DNA of 64,000 nt from Lampris incognitus. Taxonomy: Eukaryota; Chordata; Actinopteri; Lampriformes; Lampridae. Below the pieces are notes generated by a model. It was not told the origin of the DNA, did no database searches, and saw only the letters and a program-made list of their open reading frames with translations. The position numbers were made by a program, and so were the translations under genes. The stretch is from NCBI RefSeq assembly GCF_029633865.1, contig NC_079219.1, positions 17,427,310 through 17,491,309 on the forward strand, given 5' to 3'. How positions within the stretch are numbered: position 1 is the stretch's first letter; every line of letters begins with the position of its first letter. Shown here piece by piece: positions 55,001 through 63,825 of this stretch.

Positions 55001-56077
55001 CACTTGGAGAGAGCCAACCAGATCGATTTTGGAGTCACCATACCCACAGAGGACAGCTGAGGGTGCGGACAGTGGCAGTGAACCGAAAAATTGACTGTAG
55101 GTATCAACATTCAGGAGAGACACACTTGCACCGGTGTCCAACAGCAGGGGGATGCACACATCATTAATGTTGACTGTGCATGATTTGAATGACACTGGCC
55201 CAGAGCTCACCTTGTGAATGACGGCGGTTGAAGACTGGGGGGTGTGGCCCTCTGACCCAGCCGGGGAAGATCGACAGACGTTGGCAAAGTGATTGTGCTT
55301 ACCGCAGCTACGGCATGTCTGGCCACGGGCAGGGCAGTTCTGAGCCCTTGAAACATGAGACCGAGAACCACAGTTACCACAGGACTGTTGAGGGCGGGGC
55401 CGAGAACGCCGACGTTGCAGTTGCAAGATGTCCCCAGTGGAGTCGGCGCCCGCCTCGCTCTGGTTGGGTTGCGTCCCGAGGGGCAGCCGTGAGTAGAGGG
55501 AGGAGTCGTTGGCAGCTTGACTGGAGGTGGCCACTTGCTGTGTATTTAGCATAGCAGCACACTCAGCTGCTCCCTCAACCTGTAGTGCGATGGTAATTGC
55601 TCTGGACAGCAGCAGATCGTCTTTTTCCAGCAGGAGAGTCTCACGCACCTTTGCGTTGTTGGTGTGTTCGATTAGCTGGTCGTGAACCATCTCGTCCTGA
55701 AGCGCGCCAAACTTGCATGAGCTAGCTAGCCCTCGCAAATTAGCTACGTACTGCCGCACAGACTCACCAGGCAGTTGGTGTCGCTGACGGAATATAAATC
55801 GCCGAAGGAGGGCACTCTGTGGAGCAGCGAAATGGGTGCTCATAAGTCCCACAGCTTCGGCAAAGCTTGTGACGTTCCCCAGAGTCCCGAGCACACGATG
55901 ACCCTCTGCTCCCAAGCAGTGTAGCAACAGAGGCGTCTTCCTAGCCTGGCTCACGTCGTCGAGCCCTGAGGCGATGATGTAATTTTCAAAACTATGTAGC
56001 CAGCGAGTCCATGGTACCGGAGGCTCGCCAGGTAATGCCAGGAAGGGGGCAGGTGGTGGGAGAGAGATATATCCCAT
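52040..56077 (-). CDS. Gag-Pol polyprotein of Ty3/gypsy element 2, uninterrupted
   Basis: Retrotransposon polyprotein for reverse transcription and integration. The frame is open from 56089, but the first ATG is at 56077 (1345 residues). Numbering from 56089: Gag about 1-230; zinc knuckles C237-C240-H245-C252 (atypical last spacing) and C259-C262-H267-C272 (canonical); protease DTG at 318-320; RT with D534 in SKLDLRQGYL and YLDD at 594-597; RNase H with D743, E783 and D809; integrase zinc region H962/H965/C995/C998; catalytic D1028, D1087 and E1123 (35 residues between the last two). The C-terminus is Pro-rich. Gag and Pol share one frame with no shift or stop. The sequence has all expected catalytic residues, which with near-identical LTRs suggests a recent insertion. 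Confidence 0.95.
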   Translation of the reverse strand: MGYISLPPPAPFLALPGEPPVPWTRWLHSFENYIIASGLDDVSQARKTPLLLHCLGAEGHRVLGTLGNVTSFAEAVGLMSTHFAAPQSALLRRFIFRQRHQLPGESVRQYVANLRGLASSCKFGALQDEMVHDQLIEHTNNAKVRETLLLEKDDLLLSRAITIALQVEGAAECAAMLNTQQVATSSQAANDSSLYSRLPLGTQPNQSEAGADSTGDILQLQRRRSRPRPQQSCGNCGSRSHVSRAQNCPARGQTCRSCGKHNHFANVCRSSPAGSEGHTPQSSTAVIHKVSSGPVSFKSCTVNINDVCIPLLLDTGASVSLLNVDTYSQFFGSLPLSAPSAVLCGYGDSKIDLVGSLQVTVRYGTKLVPNAVFHVARRGANLMGLDLFSALGFSLLDTRGAAILTVATPWQQKWPSLFMGLGCLSAFTHQPLLNPAVKSVIQPLRRIPLALRDGVSAELQQLLEAGIIEPVDASPWVSNLVVAKKKSGGLRVCVDLRAVNKAVVPDKYPLPTSEELTAQFYGSEVFSKLDLRQGYLQVPLHPSSRNLTAFVTHAGVFRYTRMPFGLRSAPSCFQKIMVSVLAGILGVAIYLDDIVVHGPTSEIHDKRLNMVFAALSKHKLTLNAEKCVLSVPAIDFVGFRLSASGVTPLQSNVDAIQAIPEPSSAAQVASFLGMTSYYLRFLPQYSATTAPLCQLLRKDEPWVWSKACSDAVRDLKTQLTSPPVLAHFDISSSTFVTCDASATAIGAVLSQTQNGVEKPIAFASRALNLTEQRYSVGEREALACIWACERWHLYLYGRSFTLRTDHQALTALLSTSGTGHKPLRLHRWSDRLRQYNFSLQFTPGRDNVVADLLSRSVSTPAPQTDTDCVEKDIVQMLHTPLQATVSLQELRAASKQDPVLSQLRTYIQNGWPHKVPEELAAFARVRQELSCWNDTCVARGFCTVVPAALRARVLNTAHEGHLGIVKLKQRCRDLVWWPGIDRDIEALVKDCSACLVSGKTGHQAPPPLQPLAWPSQPWEHLQLDICGEIHGVPHHQRFMVVAYDLHSKWPELTTSGTVTSQIIIDFLDSLFSRWGLPKAITTDNGPQLVSAEFTAYLESKGIRHIRTAYYHPQANGGVERFHQSLKNGLRAHMAQGCSFTQAIRHTLLHYRATQHSTTGVSPASLMLGRELCMPLDRLRPSTPQAPPSGVRASVTRQQTRMKQRFDQSKRTRVPDINVSDWVRVRRPHRDNKMASYWSSPLQVTRQLGPATYLLSDGTRWHSSRLRKVSAPPHTAGDTTIAIPSAWRDAPGLHAAPTRAPDISGPQLPLPSPSPPRPAQPQAAPRPVRTRLRPGHLEDFVSTFHV

Positions 56078-56089
56078 CCTCGTCGCCAA
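56072..56089 (-). promoter_or_regulatory. Primer-binding site overlapping the gag-pol start codon
   Basis: Minus strand TTGGCGACGAGGATGGGA begins right after the 5' LTR. The ATG within it (56077-56075) is the first ATG of the long ORF. Confidence 0.7.
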
Positions 56090-56288
56090 TATTGTATTTT
56101 AAATCACGTCAGGACACAGCGCTGTCGCTCGACACAACCTCTCCGTGGCATTCTTTATTTAGACTGACCCAGCATCAAAGGCAGACCCGATCAAACAACC
56201 CAGAGCCCGCAGGCATCACCAATCGATCCCAGCACAATAGAACAGCACCAAATCAAATGCAGCACTGTCGATGTGTGCATACATAACA
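56090..56288 (-). repeat. 5' LTR of Ty3/gypsy element 2
   Basis: 199 bp, same ends as the 3' LTR. Differences include GACCCAG versus GACACAG, CAACCCAG versus CATCCCAG, and a short change at TATTTTAAAT versus TATTTAGAAAT. Confidence 0.94.
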
Positions 56289-56293
56289 GGGGT

Positions 56294-56890
56294 CTTTAAC
56301 CTCATTAAAATAACCGCACGGGTCCCGGTCCCTGTGGACTTGTCAGGCATCCAGCACAAGGCACACACCGTAAAAAAAAAAAGGTCTTATGGCAAGTGTC
56401 ACTAATAAAAAAAAAAATCTCCTCTCCGTGATGCTCCTTTGCTGTTCTGTTGAATGGCATGGCTTGTCCCTTAAATCTCCTTAAAAAAGGGCCATGTTCC
56501 GTGATGGCGTGCCATACCCAAGGGACAGCACAGGCACACACACGCGTGCAGTGCAAGCGAACGTGCAGCACACTCGGTTGGTCGTGGTGTCTTTGTGTCT
56601 ACATGGACATTTCTCACTGGAGAGATCAGATCACTGCCCCCCTGGGGTGCACTTGTTTGGAAGTGCTGGGCAGTGATTTGGCAGTGGCATCCTTTAACAT
56701 TCCCTTTACTCGCACGCACGCACGCGCACACACAACCTGGTTGTAGGTATGTGTGCTTGTGTGTTGAGCTTGAGCAAAGAGGAAAATAAAGACAGAAGAA
56801 TGAGTGCTGCAAAGGGTTGCTGCCACACTACCACACAGTTTTATCGTCGGATTCCTCTGAAATTTGCTTTGCATCGCCGCCACTCTAAAC

Positions 56891-56937
<47 letters not shown>

Positions 56938-57344
56938 CGTTTGACACAATCAGTTGAACACACATCTGAACAGCCGGCAGCAGCGGGGTTGTGAAGAAGC
57001 AGGCTGAGAAGAGGAGTCGATGTGCACAGCACCTACAGTCCAAACCAGGGGAAGTGAAAATGGGGCAAGACAGAGATAAAGACATAGAGGCAGAGGCAAA
57101 TGGACAATGAGACAAAGGCAAGGAAGCCTGACACAGTGCTCCTTGTGTAGGGGGAGTGAGGGCTGAGAACGACAAAAGAAGCAATGTCATTGCCCACACG
57201 CGTCCCATTTTCATCCTGTGTTGTGCTGAAGACGGTCCTTCTGCTAGTGTGGGATGCTGACAGGGCTACTCATCTATTTGCCTGTAGCTGGGGAACAGAA
57301 ACTAGATGAAGTAACTCCTCTGTCCACACACACACACCATGTCA
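56294..57344. other. Intergenic sequence with (CA)n microsatellite
   Basis: (CA)n at 56894-56934; CG/CA-rich patch at 56709-56735. No gene recognised. Confidence 0.5.
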
Positions 57345-57640
57345 CCCTATACTTGTGGGGACCCCTCATTGACTACATTCATTCCCTAGCCCTTGACCCT
57401 AACCTTAACCCTTACCCTAACCTTAACCTAATCCTCATTCTAACCTTAACCCTAAACCCAAAGCCTAACCCTAAAATAGACCCTTTTCCTCATGGGGAGC
57501 CATAAACTGTCCCCACAGGGTAGGTGGGTTTCAGTTTTATTGGTTCCCATTAGGATAGAAAAACCAGAAATCACCTACCTTGTTGGGGCATTTTATGGGT
57601 CCGGGTATGGGCCTATACCAATAATCAATTTTTTGACCAA
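57345..57640. repeat. Interspersed repeat with degenerate telomere-like CCCTAA runs
   Basis: CTTGTGGGGACCCCTCATTG, a series of CCTTAACCCTTACCCTAACC-type units at 57395-57478, then GTCCCCACAGGGTAGGTGGG. The pattern recurs in fish genomes as a dispersed repeat; ends undefined. Confidence 0.6.
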
Positions 57641-57744
57641 TAATGGGGACATTGGGTCCCGTTGGGAGTTGGAGGTTCTTCCTACAGGCCATGTTGTTTA
57701 TTGATAGACTTGACAAAACGAAGGCTGGTAGTAAAATGACTGCT

Positions 57745-57820
57745 GGGCTAGGCTCCAGCATCCCCGCGACCCTGAGAGCAGGGTAAGCGGTTCGGATGAT
57801 GGATGGATGGATGGATGGAT
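57745..57820 (+). mobile_element. SINE-C 3' end with (GGAT)n tail
   Basis: GCTGGGCTAGGCTCCAGCAT, GACCCTGAGAGCAGGGTAAG, CGGTTCGGATGATGGATGGA. Confidence 0.88.
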
Positions 57821-57892
57821 TAATTTTATAATATGAATCCAACCTAGGAAGATTTGCCTCTGATTGTTAGTAAGGGCAAGTCTTATTCTCAT

Positions 57893-58078
57893 CAGACCTG
57901 ATGCTGAATATGGAGCTGCCAGGGGAGAGGAAAAGAGGAAGGCCAGAGAGGAGGCTTATGGATGTGGTGAGGGAGGACATGCAGGTGGCTGGTGTGACAG
58001 AGGAAGATGGAGACAGGAAGAAATGGATCCGCTGTGGCAACGCCTAACGGGAGCAGCCGGAAGTGGTAGTAGCAGATC
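57893..58078 (+). pseudogene. Non-LTR retrotransposon (RTE-like) ORF C-terminal fragment
   Basis: The frame reads LPGERKRGRPERRLMDVVRE, DMQVAGVTEEDGDRKKWIRC and GNA then TAA, followed by the CGGGAGCAGCCGGAAG end typical of these fish elements. 5'-truncated, about 60 codons. Confidence 0.75.
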
Positions 58079-58614
58079 CTCACCAGACCGACATTGTGTA
58101 TTTAAACTGCATTCTGTAATGTTTGTATTCCTTCATCTTATTACAGGGCCAATAGCTGCTAATTTGATTGCACGACAGAAAGTCTTGGATTTTCAGCGTT
58201 CATATGTGAAGGGCACTCAGTACTGGGTGTTGGTCTCAGGGGAGATGTTTGCCTTGCTAAAGCAGGGTTTGTTATATCCACAACACCTTCATGACTCAAC
58301 GCTATGTCACACTAAGCACTGACAACAGACAGAGCAAATACTGACCCAACACCAACAGGTAAAACTTTTATTATCCGCTGACTCCATGGTTGAGCGGACG
58401 CCCTGTAACACAGTCAGATTATCAGCCGATGGTTGTTTTTAAAGGATGCTTCACTTGAGGCGGCAGAACAAGGACTCGAGATACTATCGCACTGTAATGC
58501 TGCAGTATAGACTCACACAACGACCTGCTCAGCAGACGCTCCGCTCATACGCGCACACACACGGAACATTTACACGTTGTCAAGGGGACAGATGCACCGC
58601 TTTCCTCACTAAAC

Positions 58615-58617
<3 letters not shown>

Positions 58618-58665
<48 letters not shown>

Positions 58666-58672
58666 ACACACT
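58618..58672. repeat. (CA)n microsatellite
   Basis: About 25 CA units with one TACA interruption. Confidence 0.95.
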
Positions 58673-58867
58673 AAAACACGCTCCTAAACTAAAACATACA
58701 CATTAGCAGACTAACGCAACCAGGGACACACCTTCTCTCCACACATAGAAGCTTTCACAAGCGCACGTGCACGCACGCACGCACGCACTCTCCTTGGTAA
58801 ATAAGTGGCACGGAGATAACGTCTTAACTAAAACACGTTGCACCTTGATGTTTATAATATGCCAATC

Positions 58868-59275
58868 AGGGGCGTCCGGGTAGCGTGGCGGTCTACTCCG
58901 TTGCCGGCCAACACGGGGATCGCCGGTTCGAATCCCCGTGTTACCTCCGGCTTGGTCGGGCGTCGCTACAGACACAGTTGGCTGCGGGTGGAAAGCCAGA
59001 TGTGGGTATGCGTCCTGGTCGCTGCCCTAGCGCCTCCTCTGGTCGGTCGGGGCGCCTGGCGGGGGGTGGAAGACCGTGATCCTCCCACGCGCTACGTCCC
59101 CCTGGCGAAACTGCTCACTGTCAGGTGAAAAGAAGCGGCTGGCCACTCCACATGTATCGGAGGAGGCACGTGGTAGTCTGCAGCCCTCCCCGGATCGGCA
59201 GAGGGCGTGGAGCAGCGAGTGGGGTAATTGGCGAAGTACGATTGGGAACAAAAAGGGAGAATAAAAAAAATAAAA
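58868..59275 (+). mobile_element. SINE-B copy, well preserved head
   Basis: GGGGCGTCCGGGTAGCGTGG head, GCCGGTTCGAATCCCCGTG B box, shortened near the tail (the CGGGACGGCTCGGAAG segment is deleted at about 59219). Flanks TGCCAATCAG and TGGCAATCTG may be a worn target duplication. Confidence 0.9.
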
Positions 59276-59957
59276 AAAACTGGCAATCTGAGATGAGAAT
59301 AAAATTGTGGGCATTTCTGTTTGTTTTTCTCTTTGCCTCTTGGCCCTTCCCCCGGTCCTGTCCTCCAGGACAACCTAGAGCCAACACATCTTCTCATCTT
59401 TGTGGACAGATTCTGCTTCAACAGAGCATGTCTACAACATGAGCAGGACAGTCATGGCACAAAACCAAATCCCATGATATCTCTGGTGCATTGTTTGAGA
59501 TGCAGGGGGTGTATGCTGGAACCTGTTACTGCTCAGTATTAGTTCCACACTCGGCTTTGGTTGTTTTCTCTTACAGTCATGGAGTACATTTCTCAGCACA
59601 CCATGAACCGTTGTCAACTACAATAAACAAACCCGTAGATTTGAAGGACATTGCAGAGATGGGGGAGGTATCTACAAGTCGATTAGTTACCCTTATTACT
59701 CATTTAGGAATAACTGGTGATGTCTGGTGACATTTGATGTCTACCATTCCACAGTCGTTAAGTAAATTTATACAACAATACAATTTCGTATGGAGCTTAT
59801 TTACATAAACTCAAGTTGAGCTCATACAAAGTGCAATGTCCCTCAAGGACATTTTGTTGGTTGAGAGTGATATGAACAGGACACATGTAATAGTGATTTC
59901 AGTCAGCCTTCCACTCAAATATCTAGTGGACCTTCCAAACATCACCCACACTTTTGT
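59276..59957. other. Intergenic sequence without recognised feature
   Basis: No coding or repeat signal that I can name. Confidence 0.45.
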
Positions 59958-59958
59958 A

Positions 59959-60910
59959 TAGTGAATTCAGAAAGTATTCACCTGAACAACTGAAGGGCAA
60001 TCATAAGAAGTGACCGAGAGACCAGCAACAGTGTTCACAGAGCCACAGAACTCATTGGCTGAAATGAAGAGGAAAAAAAACCCAAACCGTCTAGATATCA
60101 ACACTGTCTTCAGTGCTCCAGACTCGGGTCTGTTTGCGGGCATCTAGCAGGAAGCCACTTTTGAGCAAAGCAGACATGAAGTCATACCTGGGTGTTAACT
60201 ACAAGCCTTGTGACAAAATGTGAGAACTTCAGGAAGAAGATTTTGAGGTCTAATGAGACTAAAGTTGAGCGCTTCAGCCTCACAGCATCTTCACAGCCCG
60301 ATACCCAGGTATTGATCCATTTCGACCGTCAAGCATAGTGGTGGGAGCATCGTGCTATAGGTTTGCTTTTCGGTAGGATGGACCGGGAAGCTCGTTGCAA
60401 TCAAGGGGAAGATGAACAAAGCAAGTCAAATACAGAAGAAAAAAAATCCTTGAGGGGAAAACCTTCAGTCAGGAACATATCGGTGTTCAGGGTGAAGATT
60501 CGCTTTCCAACAGGACAAAGAACCAAAATGCACAACAAAAAATACTAAAGAATGGTTTAAGCCCCCATCAGAAAAAAAAATAATCGTGGGACGACATGAA
60601 AATTGCTGTCCAACACCACTCTTCGGTAGAGTTGGAACAAACACATGAACGAATGGAGAAAACATCCAAAATCTAATTTTACAAAGTTTATACAAACATA
60701 TCCAGGAAGACTGCAAATGCTGCCAAAGACCAATCTGCATAGTCATAACTTGGGGGGGCTTAATATTTTTGTATGAGAAACTTAAGTCTTTCATTTATTG
60801 TGTTAGTGAAGGGTGAAAGAAAAACATTTCAACACATCAAAATGCAGAGGTGCAACAGGAATGGTATGAAAAATTTAAAGGGGATTGAATGCTTTCTGAA
60901 GGCACTGCAC
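59959..60910 (+). pseudogene. Tc1-like transposon remnant
   Basis: Left end GTGAATTCAGAAAGTATTCA and right end TGAATGCTTTCTGAAGGCAC are the inverted ends of a common fish Tc1 family. Inside, NETKVERF-like sequence near 60255 and a TGGTGGGAGCATCGTGCTAT stretch near 60340 come from the transposase core. Stops and deletions abound and the N-terminal half is mostly gone. Confidence 0.82.
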
Positions 60911-61255
60911 TGTGTGCCTGTTGACACTGGGAATCACAAAAAATACTAATATAACATATCTTAATTCAGTGTATCTGCCAAAATGCAGTCCAAATGCCAG
61001 CTCCTCTTGCATGAAATAAAGCCGTTAGAAATCTCTTATGTGGAAAAAACACACTACATGGAAAAGTTGAACAGAAGCAAGCTAATGGCAGCATCAAACT
61101 CACAAACTGGATGTGAGAAAAGGCTACAGTGTGCCGTCATTAGAGGCAGTGGGTTTAGTCGCACCAAAACATTTGGTAATGTTTGCTTATCGGTCTTCAG
61201 TTGCAGCTACATTCCTTCCACAAAATTGCTAAGCGTCAATGTCAAGGGGGCAGTC
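60911..61255. other. Intergenic sequence without recognised feature
   Basis: A plus-strand ORF starting at 60983 runs into SINE-A; only its first part is unique and it shows no domain. Confidence 0.45.
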
Positions 61256-61257
61256 AA

Positions 61258-61625
61258 CTGGGTGGTGTGGTGGCCCAGTGATTCGCGCTGTCGCCTCACA
61301 GCAAGGTCCTGGGTTCGAACCCCGGGGTTGTCCATCCTGGGGGGGTCATCCCAGGTCCTTTCTGTGTGGAGTTTGCACGTCCCCCGTGTCTGCGGCGGGT
61401 TTTCTTCGGGTGCTCCGGTTTCCCCCACCGTCAAAAAGAAACACGCTTTAGTACGGTTAGTACTCCTGTCTGTGCCCCTGACCAAGGCAATGGGTACAGA
61501 ACTGGAGTTGGACCCTGGGCACAGCAGGAAGGCAGCAGCCCACTGCTCCTAGCTACACAGATCACAGCTGGGATGGGTTAATTTGCAGTAACGGAATTTC
61601 CCCAAAGGAATTAATAAAGGAAACT
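61258..61625 (+). mobile_element. SINE-A copy
   Basis: Head GGGTGGTGTGGTGGCCCAGT, B box GGGTTCGAACCC, GTTAGTACTCCTGTCTGTGC, GGATGGGTTAATTTGCAGTA, tail GGAATTAATAAAGGAAAC. Confidence 0.9.
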
Positions 61626-61820
61626 TGGGGAAAAAACACCCCCACAAAGGACCTTGGCAGAGAGGTGCCAACGGAGGTGACGGGTGCAGTCAACACGTCT
61701 TTGCTCGTGGAGAGGCAGCAATAAGGTGCCCATATTACTGTCTTGCCATAGTGTCTCGTAAAAGGCTCTCAGTGTCCAATATCAGCAAGGCGCTAGCAAA
61801 ATCCTAGAAGCATTCCTTAC

Positions 61821-61930
61821 CTTATCTGTCTGTAGCAAGGACAAACTAGCACTGACAGGAGGTATCTGACAGTCGGCGATAATGAGAGCGGCATAATGTG
61901 TTGCACTGCCTGTAGCTTTGTTTGAGCCGT
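61821..61930 (-). other. Unassigned exon-like segment, 36 codons
   Basis: On the minus strand a polypyrimidine tract ending CTTCCCAG precedes 110 bases open in one frame and followed by GTAAGG. The segment is two bases plus 36 codons reading GSNKATGSATHYAALIIADC and then QIPPVSASLSLLQTDK. Both splice sites are good and the base composition is coding-like. It lies downstream of the mtbp-like stop on the same strand, so it is not a later mtbp exon in simple order. I do not recognise the protein. It could be an exon of another gene, a non-coding or alternative 3' exon, or a transposon relic. Confidence 0.35.
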
Positions 61931-62096
61931 CTGGGAAGAAAAAAAAAACAAAAAAAACAAAACAAAGCCTGATGCCAGATTGGGAGTAATTTGCTGTTAT
62001 CAACTCTATGTAACACATATTTCTAGGTGATGACACATTCACCTCCGTGTGCCCTTAATCTTTTACGCAGCTTCCATTGGACTGTACACAAAACTT

Positions 62097-62102
62097 TTTA
62101 TT
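62097..62102 (-). promoter_or_regulatory. Candidate polyadenylation signal for the mtbp-like gene
   Basis: Plus-strand TTTATT reads AATAAA on the minus strand about 1.17 kb past the stop at 63274. It is only a hexamer match. Confidence 0.3.
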
Positions 62103-63273
62103 GTGTTGAAAACAAACATTAAAATATGATGCAATGGATAATGACAACAAATTAGATTGAATTAAAATTCTCAAATACTTAAAATTATTACATTTAAAAA
62201 GAAAAGTACATGTAAAAGTTCACTGAAATATTATAGAGGATTAAAACGTCCATAAAAAATGGCAAATGACCTCCTGTTTGCCTTCGAGAGTTGTCAGTGA
62301 GTGCAGTGCAGAATGCAGTAGATGGACCGGCCCTGCAGCTCCATAGAACATTGTGTTTCATGGTTCAGAACCCGAGCTGAAACCACTACGATGATCTCAT
62401 GGTTGACGCACACACACACGAATTAAAAACAAAACAAAACTGCTCTATTGTACAATCTCCCTGGTAAAAACATGCATTAAATGTAGGATTAGGTTAATTA
62501 AATCAAACCTAAACTAATGACTCACTGCTAATCAGTGAGGCTTAGAAAGGATGAGGGTTCTGACACGTCTGAGGTCCCACCACATCCTCTGCAATCTTTC
62601 AGTATAGTGTCTCATTAAGCAAAACATTTGAAACCCTATTGTGTAATCTTTTCAAGATGTACATTGTGCTGTACGCAAGGATGTGTCGAAAAATGCATCT
62701 TTTGCACTGAGACCGTTTGCTGAAGAGAATTTTACAGAGAAAATCTCTCTCAACACAGGACACATACTGGATTCTCATGGTTTCGATGTTATGTTAAATT
62801 GCTGGAAGAAGTATCTATTGTTTCAAGGATTATTTCTATGGCTTTCGGCAGTTCAATATTTCTTCAGATGAGCATATCACTCCCAAAGCTGCAAACTCGA
62901 AGGCTAAATAAAACGTTGCTCCATCGTGTTATCAGTAGACACGTTCTGGGGCTGTTTCACTGACAAGCTGATGCGAGACAAAACGTGTATTCTGTCTCAG
63001 TGCCCAGAGCGTTTTTGCAGGGATGCTTTTTGATGGTCAAGGTGATACTGAGGAATACTATCAAATGAATCTCATTGTGAGAGGTGTTGAATAGCTGGAC
63101 AAATCCACCGGCGTAATCTGGTGAACTCAGTTTTAAGGTGGATTGACATTTGGACAAATGTAGATGTAACACAAACAGGACAGGGTAGGCTACTGTGGTC
63201 AAAGAAAACCATGACATCAATTTAAAAGATTTGACGACTTTGTCAAAAGAGATGCATTTTGTTGTTTGTCTCT
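62103..63273 (-). other. Probable 3' UTR of the mtbp-like gene
   Basis: Non-coding on the minus strand after the stop at 63274. No repeat recognised. Its end is inferred from the AATAAA at 62097-62102. Confidence 0.35.
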
Positions 63274-63312
63274 TTACTTCTTCGGGGCCTTCTCCAAAAC
63301 CCACTCAATCAC
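63274..63312 (-). CDS. mtbp: MDM2-binding protein-like, last coding exon with stop
   Basis: The minus-strand acceptor CTCATTTTAG is followed by 12 codons, VIEWVLEKAPKK, and TAA (63274-63276 on the plus strand). It joins in frame to the 66-bp exon at 63760 across a 447-bp intron. The identification rests on the combined 34-residue tail and on synteny with sntb1. The 3' UTR runs toward lower coordinates; the first clear minus-strand AATAAA is at 62097-62102. Confidence 0.72.
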   Translation of the reverse strand: MIEWVLEKAPKK

Positions 63313-63759
63313 CTAAAATGAGAGGGAAAACGAACATAATTATGAGGCTTTGGCTCAGTATTGTCGTACAGAACATTATTTGCTAGCCTGTATTGTATGA
63401 TATCACCCTGCTAAATAACGCCTGCCAAATAAATGACTATACTGCCCTGTAAAAGTAGACTGCAGCAACTTTGCGTGCATTTTGCCGATCACGACTAGAA
63501 TTTAGGTTTAATATCTACAAAAGTCGGACCCATCAATTCTCTTCAAAGATGCTCAGTCCACTTTTGTGTCAACAACCCCTTTGTGTGGACGAAAGGTAAA
63601 AGTTGAGGCTATTTTTCTCATTGCCTGCCACTCACACTGGTTACAGTGCTATTGCTTTGTAGGGCAATATATCGAAATAGACCTCTTGCAGCTGCTCCAG
63701 GAGGAGTCCGCGTGTTCATTTGTTACAGTTTTTTTGTTTTTTCTGTTGGTTGGTGTTAC

Positions 63760-63825
63760 CTGCTTGGCGTTGCTGCAGGCTGCCTTCTTCATTTCCTCAT
63801 GAAGACCGCGAGATGTCTTCAGATC
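63760..63825 (-). CDS. mtbp: MDM2-binding protein-like, penultimate coding exon
   Basis: On the minus strand this 66-bp exon follows an acceptor (GATCCCAG) and ends before a GTAACA donor. It encodes 22 residues starting DLKTSRGLHEEMKKAACSNA and ending KQ, in phase 0, joining to VIEWVLEKAPKK in the last exon. This matches my memory of the C-terminal end of vertebrate MTBP, a factor that binds MDM2 and, with TICRR/Treslin, acts in replication origin firing. MTBP is the tail-to-tail neighbour of SNTB1 in human, which fits the opposite orientation here. Earlier exons would lie beyond the right edge; I saw no convincing exon between 63826 and 64000. Confidence 0.72.

Larger units (their letters stand above)
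51816..56288 (-). mobile_element. Ty3/gypsy element 2: compact, apparently intact, 4473 bp
   Basis: LTRs at 51816-52015 and 56090-56288 differ at only a handful of positions. The target duplication GGGGT is at 51811-51815 and 56289-56293. There is a primer-binding site at 56072-56089, a single gag-pol ORF, and a 14-base poly-G tract next to the 3' LTR. The layout and single ORF resemble the mag-like group of Ty3/gypsy (inference). Confidence 0.95.

Noticed and set aside
52712-55554. Numerous plus-strand ORFs
   Set aside because: Antisense shadows of the gag-pol ORF of Ty3 element 2.
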